Source: Rhizophagus clarus
Taxonomy: Eukaryota > Glomeromycota > Glomeromycetes > Glomerales > Glomeraceae
Assembly: GCA_015698045.1 (NCBI GenBank)
Contig: BLAL01000304.1
Coordinates: 1,022,148-1,086,147, forward strand
DNA length: 64,000 nucleotides
Direction of reading: 5' to 3'
Below, piece by piece: positions 53,206-61,450 of this stretch; the first letter of the stretch is position 1; each line of letters begins with the position of its first letter. The notes under the pieces are model-generated. The model was not told the origin of the DNA. It saw only the letters and a program-made list of their open reading frames with translations, and ran no database searches. The position numbers and the translations under genes were made by a program.

Positions 53206-53550
53206 CTAGCCCCCACTAACCTGAATTTTTGCAAGCTTCTGTCGTTGATAAAATGCTCTAGAACGATACTTGCCTGAATGTTTTTTACAAGCACCGTATT
53301 CAGAGAAAGTATTTTTAACGCATCCAGGTTGTATACATGGATAATGTTTAGGTGAATTCCGATGGGCTTTACATCCCTTTGGATCATAGCATCTCCGATT
53401 GCACTCTTCTCCAGTCCTAAGAATATATGGACAATAATAAAAATTCCAGGGTATCTCCTTTTTTCCGCATCCCATAGTTTCTTTTTTGAATAAATGTCTA
53501 ACACTAATTATCCGAACAAAATAATTTTTATTTTGAACTTTTTCTAACAC
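53206..53550 (-). CDS. Small Cys/His-rich putative zinc-binding protein
   Basis: Open frame of 114 codons. A second possible start at 53475 would give 89 codons beginning MGCGKK. From there the protein holds nine cysteines and several histidines in two similar halves: CPYILRTGEECNRRC with CKAH, and CIQPGCVKN with CKKH. This suggests two related zinc-binding units. The C-terminus is basic. It is divergent from the polymerase gene, with 21 bp between starts, so the two may share a promoter. The family is not recognised; DNA binding is plausible but unproven. Confidence 0.5.
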   Translation of the reverse strand: MLEKVQNKNYFVRIISVRHLFKKETMGCGKKEIPWNFYYCPYILRTGEECNRRCYDPKGCKAHRNSPKHYPCIQPGCVKNTFSEYGACKKHSGKYRSRAFYQRQKLAKIQVSGG

Positions 53551-53571
53551 TATATAATCTTCGAGAAAAAC

Positions 53572-54843
53572 ATGAGCGGATTACTTGGTAGTATCACTGG
53601 CACAATAGGACGATTGTTCGGAAATCTTTTGCCAAGCTGGGGAGACCCGGCACCAGTACCACCCGAGACAGCCGAACCTCCCGAACCAGAAGAAGAGCCG
53701 GAGCCGGAGTCGGATGGGGAGAGCGACTATGAGACCGCTTTAACTTGTCAAGATAGCCAAAATACAGAAACAAGATGGTATTCAGCTACTCGAAGGTTCC
53801 TGTTTTGGAGGAAGCAAGGTAAGGATGTTGAGTTCTATGATGGGAGTACACAATGGATTGGTTCCGAAAATGACTTCCGTAATTTATCACGAGACTGGTT
53901 TATAATCAAAGCCAATCCGAATGAGACACTCCAGGAAGCACATAAACGATATAATGAAGAAGCCAGTGCAATAGCATGGCGAAGTAGAGGACAGATTGAT
54001 TTACGAAAAACTGGTACATACGCTATGGCAAGTTTTCGTTTCTTTCAAGATGTGTCTAGTGCTCCTAGAAAAGCAGAAGACATATCACAAGAAGAAGACC
54101 ATTGGATAAGATCAGCATACACGGGAGCTTTAACATGGGCTGAGCCATATGAAGGAATTGCGACCGAAATGGACTTCAATGAATTTTATCCGCATATCTT
54201 ATCTAGTTATATGTCAGGCTGGCCAGTAAGAGCAGGTGAATTTAAAACAGTCACACATATTAGGACTGGTTTTTTCAATGATAGCCTAAAGTACGGAATT
54301 TATCGTGCTTACATAGGGGGTCAGCCAGCAGAACAAAAATGTATAAGAGGATTTCGTTATAATCCTGCAGGATATTACACTCACTATGATTTATTATTAG
54401 CAATGGATCTAGGTCTCCACATAGAGTTATCCTCTGAAAGTCCTAATGCTCTAATATATGAGCAATCTAAGCTCATGAGCGGAGATGGTATTTTCAATCA
54501 ATGGGCAAGTTATCTTACAGAGATCAAGAAAGAGGGTGGGCAAGCGGGAAAAGTGGCCAAACATATGCTAGTATCACTCTGGGGACGATTATATTCAGAT
54601 GGTCAAAGACAAGGACCACATCGGCGCATGGCACCTTTTATTTCAGCAAAGGGACGTAAAATCATATCAGAAAAAATTAGACCTCTAGGAGATCGTGTAA
54701 AGCGAATCCATACAGATGGATATATTATCTCAGGTAAAGCTACTGACCAGATGCTTGGACATGAATATGAAGGTGGATGGAGAGATCTAAAAATCGTAAA
54801 AACAGGTGTCATATCAATAAAGAATGTGATGCGACTAGAGTGA
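53572..54843 (+). CDS. Short family-B DNA polymerase-like protein
   Basis: An intact 423-codon frame. The N-terminal 75 residues are Pro/Glu-rich and probably disordered. The polymerase palm follows. Motif A is DFNEFYPHIL (Asp201), the counterpart of DxxSLYP. Motif B is KVAKHMLVSLWGRL (about residues 327-340), the counterpart of KxxxNSxYG. Motif C is HTDGYIIS (Asp382), with His in place of the usual first Asp or Tyr-Gly. The family resembles viral, plasmid and Polinton polymerases (DNA_pol_B_2-like). No 3'-5' exonuclease motifs are visible, and the protein is much shorter than the roughly 1000-residue relatives. It may be a specialised replicase or a domesticated remnant kept open by selection. 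Confidence 0.65.
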   Translation: MSGLLGSITGTIGRLFGNLLPSWGDPAPVPPETAEPPEPEEEPEPESDGESDYETALTCQDSQNTETRWYSATRRFLFWRKQGKDVEFYDGSTQWIGSENDFRNLSRDWFIIKANPNETLQEAHKRYNEEASAIAWRSRGQIDLRKTGTYAMASFRFFQDVSSAPRKAEDISQEEDHWIRSAYTGALTWAEPYEGIATEMDFNEFYPHILSSYMSGWPVRAGEFKTVTHIRTGFFNDSLKYGIYRAYIGGQPAEQKCIRGFRYNPAGYYTHYDLLLAMDLGLHIELSSESPNALIYEQSKLMSGDGIFNQWASYLTEIKKEGGQAGKVAKHMLVSLWGRLYSDGQRQGPHRRMAPFISAKGRKIISEKIRPLGDRVKRIHTDGYIISGKATDQMLGHEYEGGWRDLKIVKTGVISIKNVMRLE

Positions 54844-54915
54844 ACTAATTTCAAAGAAATAATCCTGGTCACACCCACGAACTCAAAAAAATCAACCATC
54901 TGCTATATAGCCACA

Positions 54916-55467
54916 ATGCCAAACGAGATTCTCGATAGAATTTTCCAACATTATAGAAAGGATAGGGACAAGAAAATGTATCCTCTTTTATTTGTTAATA
55001 AGCAATGGTATTATAATGCTAGAAGACTAATATGGCAAAGAATATCTCTAACAGCTATTTCTGGGGTTAAGTTTACTAAAGCATTGAGTAGAAATACGAA
55101 GCCAGCCATATGTGCACAAGTGTTAGGTCTTAAATTTATTGGAGAAATAAATATAGAGCCAGATGTGTACATTTCCGAAGTGTGCAAGGCATGCCCCAAT
55201 TTACAATGGCTAAGTTTTGAAAATAGTGGGTCGCGTATACTTAACAATAAAAATCTAGAAGAGCTTCTAGCTGAGTGTCCTAATTTAAAAAGACTCACAA
55301 TAAGAGGCTTTAGACGCTTAAGCCAGAAAACATTTTTAAAAATTCCAAAACTAGCCACTAAATTGGGAGTGATAGAAATTAGGGCTTGTTTGCGGATTAG
55401 AGACGACACAAAAAATGATTTCCAAAACTTATACCCAAAAATAAAACTCATATTTGAAGAGGAATAG
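54916..55467 (+). CDS. F-box/leucine-rich-repeat-like protein
   Basis: A 183-residue protein starting MPNEILDRIFQHY with LFVNKQWYYNARRLIWQRI downstream, the pattern of an F-box (LPxEIL...I...L...CKxW). Two or three leucine-rich repeats follow (PNLQWLSFEN, CPNLKRLTIRG and similar). F-box proteins bind Skp1 in SCF ubiquitin ligases and select substrates through the repeats. Families of such genes are expanded in some fungi. Its position 72 bp after the polymerase gene, on the same strand, suggests capture by the mobile module. It is short; a full-length host F-box/LRR protein is usually twice as long or more. Confidence 0.6.
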   Translation: MPNEILDRIFQHYRKDRDKKMYPLLFVNKQWYYNARRLIWQRISLTAISGVKFTKALSRNTKPAICAQVLGLKFIGEINIEPDVYISEVCKACPNLQWLSFENSGSRILNNKNLEELLAECPNLKRLTIRGFRRLSQKTFLKIPKLATKLGVIEIRACLRIRDDTKNDFQNLYPKIKLIFEEE

Positions 55468-55611
55468 CCCCAGCGATGAGCAGGACTAGTATCAGGAAAG
55501 TTGGGATAAACGTTATTTTTTATTCCGGGAAATATTTTGGTCTAAGTAGAGGTTGGAACCAATCCAATTATTCTTAGTCAAATTATTTAGACTATTTTCC
55601 GCAGATAAGAA

Positions 55612-55872
55612 ATGGAAAGTAATAAAAAAGAAGAACAATCTCAAAAGGATCAGCTAGAGACGAGCCAGCTTGACTATAATTCCTCATCCCTTATTTCCCC
55701 CATTTTGGCAGAATCAGCACAAGCTCTAATGAATAGCCTGGATAAATTGGAAGACATGATAAATTTGATAAAATCAGATTTGAAAAAACCATTGCCAATT
55801 GATATTAATGATCCTGATCTATCATACAATAAAGCTAAGCTAGAGAAGATTCAGACTATTATTCCAAAGTAA
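55612..55872 (+). CDS. Small hydrophilic protein of unknown function
   Basis: An 86-codon frame with an ATG start. It has a Lys/Glu/Gln-rich N-terminus, then a predicted helical stretch (about residues 33-58, with Leu spacing) and a short Pro/Asp-rich end. No domain is recognised. It lies on the same strand as the F-box gene, and its stop is 6 bp from the stop of the convergent next frame. That tight packing favours real genes over chance frames. Confidence 0.4.
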   Translation: MESNKKEEQSQKDQLETSQLDYNSSSLISPILAESAQALMNSLDKLEDMINLIKSDLKKPLPIDINDPDLSYNKAKLEKIQTIIPK

Positions 55873-55878
55873 TAATAT

Positions 55879-56136
55879 TTACTGCGCCATACACGTGACA
55901 TTGTGAACTCGGTTCACATTCCCCTTCTTATAAATTTCAGGATAATCTCCCCACAATTCTTGGACAAGGAAGGGTATTTTCTTTGGCATTTTCTCGGTAT
56001 TTTTTCCCAGAATATAGGCTTCAGCAATTTTTTTGGCTAATTCTAGACGGAAACTTTTACTAAAAATATATGGAATACCCAAACTTCTGGGAAAATATGG
56101 CATGCCTGGAATATTTTTTTCCAGGAATTTTTCCAA
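55879..56136 (-). CDS. Small protein of unknown function
   Basis: An 85-codon frame convergent with the preceding one. It contains aromatic/Pro-rich segments (IPGMPYFPRSLGIPY) and a helical part (LELAKKIAEAYIL). No domain is recognised. It fills the space between two plus-strand genes (55872 and 56184), so its support is compact context only. Confidence 0.35.
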   Translation of the reverse strand: MEKFLEKNIPGMPYFPRSLGIPYIFSKSFRLELAKKIAEAYILGKNTEKMPKKIPFLVQELWGDYPEIYKKGNVNRVHNVTCMAQ

Positions 56137-56183
56137 GACTATATCACTTACCTTGCCAAAGGCGTTAAAGTATAATCAAGCAT

Positions 56184-57107
56184 ATGTCTAGCCAACCACA
56201 TTTTAATGAACACTATAAGAGTTTGCTTGCCCAATTACCACCATCCATGAAAAAAGATGCATGGTTACGACTAACAACTCGTAAAAGTAATCCCCTATCT
56301 GAGGAACAGGCTAAAGGTATTTGTTCAGATATTGAGGAATTACTTACTAAAGAAGTTGAAAGATACTTTAATAAAAAAAATCGCCAAAAGCTTAAGATTG
56401 AAGCAAATACCACTTCTGATGGTTCTAGTACATTATCAAGGCTAGATGGATTTGAGAAACAGTTAGAAGAGCGTGAACTTCGTGTACAACAACAGGAAAA
56501 TAGTATTAAGAAAACTATTGAGATACAAGTTTCTGAGGAACGCAAACGTCTAAAAGATGAATATGATACTCTTTTAGCTCGAAAAGTGAGAGAATATAAT
56601 AACTGTATGGTAGATATGAAGCAGAAATTATATTCATTTAGGTATCAGCTAGAAGAGCAATATAAATCCAGTAAGGCTGACTTGGAGAAACAATACCAAT
56701 CTCGTATCTCTGCCTTGGATAAAGCTAATATTGAAAAAGATAGAGAGATTGGCAAGTTATCTGCATTACTATCACGATTTAAGAATGAAATAAAGGATCT
56801 TAAATATGTCCTTTCTTCGGTTAAAGATATTATCAAGACATTGGATGATATTATCTATTCTAAAGATCAAACAATTATTATTTATAATGATGGAATCCGT
56901 TCTATTAATCCTGGCTGTATTGATAGTGCTATAGAGCCAATTAGTTTTTATGAAAAAGATGCCAAAGTCTTGTGGAATAGATGGCGTGCTAATGCACCAG
57001 ATAATCCAGATATTCGAAAAAAATATTCATTTCGTTCCTCTATTCGTACAAAACTTTCTGACCATCTTATTCAAGAACTTCAAAAGGTTATATCATGCCA
57101 AAAATAG
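56184..57107 (+). CDS. Coiled-coil protein of unknown function
   Basis: An intact 307-codon frame. Residues about 90-225 form a long coiled coil rich in Glu, Lys, Gln and Arg (ELRVQQQENSIKK, EEQYKSSKADLEKQ, DREIGKLSALLSRF). It is flanked by an N-terminal SQPHFNEHYKSLLAQLPP segment and a C-terminal part with WNRWRANAPDNPDIRKKY. The latter may be a small DNA- or protein-binding patch. Its 3' end overlaps the end of the minus-strand zinc-finger frame by 15 bp. In viruses and Polintons such proteins can be structural or terminal-protein-like, but nothing here shows that directly. Confidence 0.5.
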   Translation: MSSQPHFNEHYKSLLAQLPPSMKKDAWLRLTTRKSNPLSEEQAKGICSDIEELLTKEVERYFNKKNRQKLKIEANTTSDGSSTLSRLDGFEKQLEERELRVQQQENSIKKTIEIQVSEERKRLKDEYDTLLARKVREYNNCMVDMKQKLYSFRYQLEEQYKSSKADLEKQYQSRISALDKANIEKDREIGKLSALLSRFKNEIKDLKYVLSSVKDIIKTLDDIIYSKDQTIIIYNDGIRSINPGCIDSAIEPISFYEKDAKVLWNRWRANAPDNPDIRKKYSFRSSIRTKLSDHLIQELQKVISCQK

Positions 57108-57308
57108 TCGAATAGGCACTGTATTTTTTTCCTGATTGCTGTCTAAATATTGTCTGATCTGTGATGAAACACTGTCTGAAACACTGTCTGAAACACTGTC
57201 TGAAATACTGTCTGAACACTTAACTGTTTTATAATGCTGTTTTAACCTACAGGGATAACGGAATTCTTTACCACAATGCATGCATGTACGGTCTGCTAGT
57301 TTTTTTTT
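57093..57308 (-). CDS. Zinc-finger frame after the protease (possible -1 frameshift extension)
   Basis: This frame has no independent ATG before the finger. It is reached from the protease by a -1 shift at the A9 run at 57300-57308. It encodes one finger-like motif, CMHCGKEFRYPCRLKQHYKTVKC (CX2C, then His and Cys). Four 12-bp direct repeats (57169-57216, ACACTGTCTGAA type on the plus strand) follow, giving a DSVS-periodic acidic stretch, then the stop. It is either a natural C-terminal extension or a small separate gene starting at 57281. Confidence 0.4.
   Translation of the reverse strand, partial: KKKLADRTCMHCGKEFRYPCRLKQHYKTVKCSDSISDSVSDSVSDSVSSQIRQYLDSNQEKNTVPIRLFLA
57169..57216. repeat. 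Four 12-bp tandem repeats inside the zinc-finger frame
   Basis: Three copies of ACACTGTCTGAA and one of ATACTGTCTGAA lie back to back. Being a multiple of three, they extend the encoded DSVS repeat without breaking the frame. Confidence 0.85.
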
Positions 57309-58375
57309 ATAGGTTCTAGCCCCTTCTCTACAGTGAAGACATTACGCTGAGATTTATGAACTGATAGGGGAATGGTAATAGTCTTTCCATTTCGGATTGT
57401 CTTAAATTCTCCCTTTACTAAGGGTTCCCATCCTGCCCGATGTTGCCATTTCGTTCCAAGAATAAATAGTGATAACTCATTTCCATTATCATCATATTCT
57501 GTAGGGACGACAGAAAATTCATCTGAAATGGTATCTCTATTTTCCTTATCCTCTATAGTTACAGGAACACTATCAACCGTACCAAGAGAATGAGACTTAC
57601 TTGCAACCCCATTAAGTCGATGAATCTTCTTTCTATTTATTTTTTGACCCAAATGAATAGCAACATTTTCTGAGAATATTGATGAATCTGATCCACTATC
57701 AATCATTGCATATGGTATAGTTATATCCCCTACCTTACATGAGATGGTTGCAACATCATCGGCATCCTTTATTTGGAGAAAATTTATCTCCAAGGGCTTT
57801 GGCCAATATATTTGGCTATTTTTTTTTTTAGCTAATGCATATGCCTTAATGGCTAGTTGAATGCTCTCTGGTATAACATAGTTAGAGGAAGTAGTATTGT
57901 TTTCCTTTATTTTAGTAGAATCTGTTATAACCATATCTTCATTTGAGCTGGGGGCATTTGGAACAGTTTCATTATTATTTTCTGGAACTTGTAAAAGAAG
58001 CTTCTGTTCGGTATTTGTGGCCTGTATTAGTGGAAATAAGACATCTTGAAATTTTTTTGTAACATTTTCCCATGCTAATTCCCTTCTTTTAACCGTATCA
58101 TTTGGCATTTCTGTATTCAAGCAATGGTCTTTTATTTTGGGGAATATCATATTAATAAATTTTGAAATTTCTATAAGAATCTCTCTAGGACAATGAGGGA
58201 CTAATGATGCTATTGACGATTTTAATGCTATTTGATACATTAGATCTGTAGCTATGGCTATATTACTAGTACGAGATTTGGAAGTAGGGGACTTCTTGGT
58301 GGTTCCTTCTTTTGATTTGATACTCTTTTTTATAGGTACTCCACTTCGCACCACTTTTTTTTTAAAGCATAGCAA
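57296..58375 (-). CDS. Retropepsin-like aspartic protease
   Basis: Open frame of about 359 codons. The nominal start is a TTG, so it is more likely entered by a -1 shift from the zinc-knuckle frame at an A9 run (58355-58363). The first half is Lys/Ser-rich then helical. The second half is a retroviral-type aspartic protease: AMIDSGSDSSIFS carries the catalytic Asp-Ser-Gly, and LFILGTKWQ is the later hydrophobic-hydrophobic-Gly motif of the fold. A single DSG means it would act as a dimer. The known role of such enzymes is cleavage of Gag polyproteins. No reverse transcriptase follows it. The frame ends in AAAAAAC followed by TAG, discussed under findings. Confidence 0.75.
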   Translation of the reverse strand: MLCFKKKVVRSGVPIKKSIKSKEGTTKKSPTSKSRTSNIAIATDLMYQIALKSSIASLVPHCPREILIEISKFINMIFPKIKDHCLNTEMPNDTVKRRELAWENVTKKFQDVLFPLIQATNTEQKLLLQVPENNNETVPNAPSSNEDMVITDSTKIKENNTTSSNYVIPESIQLAIKAYALAKKKNSQIYWPKPLEINFLQIKDADDVATISCKVGDITIPYAMIDSGSDSSIFSENVAIHLGQKINRKKIHRLNGVASKSHSLGTVDSVPVTIEDKENRDTISDEFSVVPTEYDDNGNELSLFILGTKWQHRAGWEPLVKGEFKTIRNGKTITIPLSVHKSQRNVFTVEKGLEPIKKN

Positions 58376-58785
58376 TTTCGTGATTCGTCATCAATATCAT
58401 CCTCATTATCATCTTCAATTTCTTCTTCAGAATCTTCTTCCAATATGTATTCTTCAGAATCTTCAGAGTCTTCAGGATCTTCTTCCTCATTTTGGTATAC
58501 ATAATTAACTTTTTTAGTCCGCTTTAGTCTGGGGCAATTAACCTTTGTATGTCCAGCATTTCCACATACTGAGCAATGCCGGACAAGTTTACTTGATGCT
58601 TTACTTGGCACTACCTTTCTAACAACTTTCTTTGTGGCATAGGCACTTCTGGGTGTAAAGGGACTCTTTCTAACATGAGCTGTTTGACCTCCTAATCTCT
58701 TTTTAAGTTCTTCATAAATAAAATTTTCTAATGTAGCGTCATCTGTTCCTATTCCTGTATAACCAAATCTTTTGCTAGACGAATT
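58330..58785 (-). CDS. Gag C-terminal segment: zinc knuckle and acidic region
   Basis: This frame is open from 58785 and overlaps the 3' end of the Gag frame by 37 bp. An ATG at 58611 exists, but the coding character continues upstream of it (ENFIYEELKKRLGG, Arg/Lys-rich stretch). That supports fusion to Gag by a -1 shift near 58770. It has one CCHC knuckle (CSVCGNAGHTKVNC, CX2CX4HX4C), the nucleic-acid-binding motif of Gag nucleocapsid. A run of Glu/Asp follows (about 58390-58500). It overlaps the protease frame by 46 bp. Confidence 0.65.
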   Translation of the reverse strand, partial: NSSSKRFGYTGIGTDDATLENFIYEELKKRLGGQTAHVRKSPFTPRSAYATKKVVRKVVPSKASSKLVRHCSVCGNAGHTKVNCPRLKRTKKVNYVYQNEEEDPEDSEDSEEYILEEDSEEEIEDDNEDDIDDESRNCYALKKKWCEVEYL

Positions 58786-60308
58786 TTAAAATCATCTTTT
58801 TGTGGTTGAGCTTTATAATTAACTGGAGCTATTGTATGAGCTTGTATTCTTTTGCCTGCACTTTCATGCCATATATTACGCAAGTCTGTAAAAAATGCAA
58901 TGACTGTAGCAGGAGTAGCAATTCTAACTCTCATTTCTAAATCAGAAGGCAATTGATTAAATAGATAAGGTAAGGCATCAGCATCTGGCATTGCTTGTAC
59001 TAGTGGTTTGATTCGTTTTTCATAACTATCAGGAGTATCTGTCTCTAAAAACTTTTCATTAACAAGAGCAAATATAGCACTTCGGTTAGTCCCTACCATA
59101 ACTTCTCTATATTTTTCACGCAACCAGTTTAGGAAGAGAGGTTCAGTATTAATAGCTGGATTACCTCCTGCATAAGGATCATTGGCAGGAACAGGTGCAA
59201 ACCTACCTGTCATTTTATTTATCATAACTTGACATCTTGCAACTGCATTAAAGCCAGCAACGGCTAAGGGACGTACCATCTCATTTATATTTCTAAGCTT
59301 TTGATAATATACGTCTGGTGGTTCCTGCCCATCATAATCGGGTAATTGCGCAAGTAATGGTGCTAATGTATGCATGACATCTTGTATTGTAGCCATGTTT
59401 CCTGGAGGATTGTTTTGTAAATTCAAAATAATTTGTCGTGAATTTAATTCCCTACCCTTCCATTTTTGGTATCTATTAAATACAAATGCCCGATTGAATT
59501 CTGCTAATTCTGCCTCTGCTTTGCGTCTCTGATTTATTCGCTGAAGAATAGCTTTTTCTCCTATTAATACATTTATTCGATTTTGCTTTCTTAAGGCTAT
59601 CCTTTGTCCATTAGTTTGCCTATCCTGTGCTATTTGCCACCAACGTCGACGCTCATTTACCTCATTATTATATGCTAAAGTCAGTAGCTGAGCTCTTCGA
59701 AGACATTGATTTCTAGTAGTTGTTAATTCATTCCTAAGGCCATTGATTCGATCATTAGCTATACGGTATAAACCTTGCATGTTAATAGCATCTTGAGCAT
59801 TTCTTTGCATAAGTTCACGAGCAGTTGTTAATAAGATTCGTATACCATCTAGTGTATTTTTGGGGTTGAATGATGTATCCCCATCAAAATATGATTCCAC
59901 CCGATCTAGCGCTCTAGCAATATTTATTAAAATATCAGGTATTGCCATATTTTTTTGTTCTTCTTCGGAATGATTATTATTAGATTTTGATAATTCTTGT
60001 ATACGAGATTTAAGTTTATCTATTATGTCTTCTAGCTGGATAATTCGATTATCTTGAATAACTAATGCCTCTTCTTTTAGCTCCAGGTGATCCTGACATT
60101 TTTTAAGTTCACCTAGAATAACCTTACATTTATCCTTTAGCTGATTAACTTCATCATCATAAGATTGTAGATTCTTTTCAAGATGAGAAATATATCGCTC
60201 ACAGGCTTTAATTTCCTCTTCTAGTTTGTGAATTTTCTTTTGTACTAACTTTATCCCTAGATCAAAGTTGCTATTTAGCTGATCAAGATATGTCTGCTCA
60301 ACCCCCAT
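58749..60308 (-). CDS. Gag-like capsid protein with N-terminal coiled coil
   Basis: An intact 519-codon frame. Residues about 10-115 form a coiled coil (KIHKLEEEIKACERYISHLE). The middle is Arg/Gln-rich and helical (about 180-290). Residues about 310-490 look like a retrotransposon Gag capsid region: LREKYREVMVGTNRSAIFAL, DTPDSYEKRIKPLVQ, then LPSDLEMRVRIATPATVIAFF. The all-helical pattern, followed by a zinc knuckle and a retropepsin, is the Gag-NC-Pro order of retroviruses and LTR elements. Its ATG overlaps the integrase ATG region on the other strand by 19 bp. A homology search is needed to confirm the capsid fold. Confidence 0.6.
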   Translation of the reverse strand: MGVEQTYLDQLNSNFDLGIKLVQKKIHKLEEEIKACERYISHLEKNLQSYDDEVNQLKDKCKVILGELKKCQDHLELKEEALVIQDNRIIQLEDIIDKLKSRIQELSKSNNNHSEEEQKNMAIPDILINIARALDRVESYFDGDTSFNPKNTLDGIRILLTTARELMQRNAQDAINMQGLYRIANDRINGLRNELTTTRNQCLRRAQLLTLAYNNEVNERRRWWQIAQDRQTNGQRIALRKQNRINVLIGEKAILQRINQRRKAEAELAEFNRAFVFNRYQKWKGRELNSRQIILNLQNNPPGNMATIQDVMHTLAPLLAQLPDYDGQEPPDVYYQKLRNINEMVRPLAVAGFNAVARCQVMINKMTGRFAPVPANDPYAGGNPAINTEPLFLNWLREKYREVMVGTNRSAIFALVNEKFLETDTPDSYEKRIKPLVQAMPDADALPYLFNQLPSDLEMRVRIATPATVIAFFTDLRNIWHESAGKRIQAHTIAPVNYKAQPQKDDFKIRLAKDLVIQE

Positions 60309-61450
60309 TGTTACCTATTATTCCTATAGATTCTGGTGAGGCTCGAAATCTTGATATTTCTATTGCTTTGAAAAAGATTTATTATCAACCTATTGGCTAC
60401 CAGAGAAATGCTAAAAAATTACATGAAGCCTCTATTAAGGCTGGATATGATTTTACTATTGATGAAGTGAAGGACTGGCTTGAGAGACAATTATTACATC
60501 TATTACATAAACCCCGTCCTAGATATATCCCACGAGCAAGTTTTAGCTCTATTACTACACCCAATGAGATGCATCAGGCGGATATTCTTTATACACGACA
60601 TATTAAGTCAGGACGAACAATTTACCTTTTTTTCCTTAATGTAATTGACGTAGCTTCAAGATATAAAGTTTCTGTTCCTATTGGTGTGGCCCTTAGGGGA
60701 TCTGCCAGAAGCGTTAAGGATAAACAAGGGATCTTAACTTCATCTACAATTGCGAAATGCTTAGAAAAAATTTATGATGACCCTGAAAACCCTCTTATTT
60801 GGCCAAAAGTATTTCTATCAGATAAGGGGTCTGAATTCAAGGGCGAATGTGAAAAATTACTAAGAAAGCATGGCGTAAAAATTCAGAAGGCTAAGTCTAA
60901 GAAAACTATGGGTATTGTTGAAAGATTTAATAGAACTTTTCAAGAACGATTCTATAGTATTCTTGATGCGTATGACTTAATAGATTCCTCCTCTGAATTA
61001 ATAGAGTTAGAAGACCTACCTAGTGTTATTGATTCAATAATAGAAGATCTTAACAACTCTGTAACCCGCTTGCTTGGCATTTCTCCCGCAGATGCTATAA
61101 AAAAGAAAAATGTCTTCGCCAAGCCTTCTAAACCTCAAAAAAGGGTCTATAGGGTATGACGAAGAAAGATTATCTTTTGATAATTCTGTTATATATCTGC
61201 TTGATTCTAGCGAATATGAGGGAGGAAGAAGACGCGCAACTGATATGAATTGGTCTTCTAAAAATTTATCAGATCCGCGAATCTTTAAATACAAAAAAAT
61301 CAGCCAGTCTTGTACTGGCTAATAGATGATGAGGGCAATGGCCCGGAAAAGTCTTTTGTAAGAGAGGAGCTTCAAATTGTTCCTCCTGATGTGAGTATCC
61401 GCCCCAGGGGTACTTGCGAATTAAATTTATTCGGCTTCATCTGCAATTAG
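60290..61450 (+). pseudogene. Polinton/retroviral-type integrase with two compensating frameshifts
   Basis: The frame opens at 60290 and its uninterrupted part ends at 61159. The coding signal moves to frame 3 after the A6 run (61137-61142) and returns to frame 2 after the A7 run (61293-61299), ending at 61450. The rve core has catalytic Asp98 (MHQADILY), Asp178 (LSDKGSEF) and Glu211 (GIVERFNRTF), with 32 residues between the last two. The C-terminal part contains EGGRRRATDMNWS, LYWLIDDEG and EKSFVREELQ, which is typical of chromodomain-like tails of Polinton integrases. No HHCC finger is seen. The core alone may be functional. The indels could be real or sequencing slips. Confidence 0.8.

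Noticed and set aside
52959-53504. Long minus-strand open frame of about 181 codons
   Set aside because: About a third of it is the translation of the 56-bp tandem repeats, and the rest overlaps the Cys-rich gene in another frame. The composition shows no domain.
55011-55451. Minus-strand 146-codon frame
   Set aside because: It lies wholly opposite the F-box/LRR-like gene, which has recognisable motifs. This frame has none.
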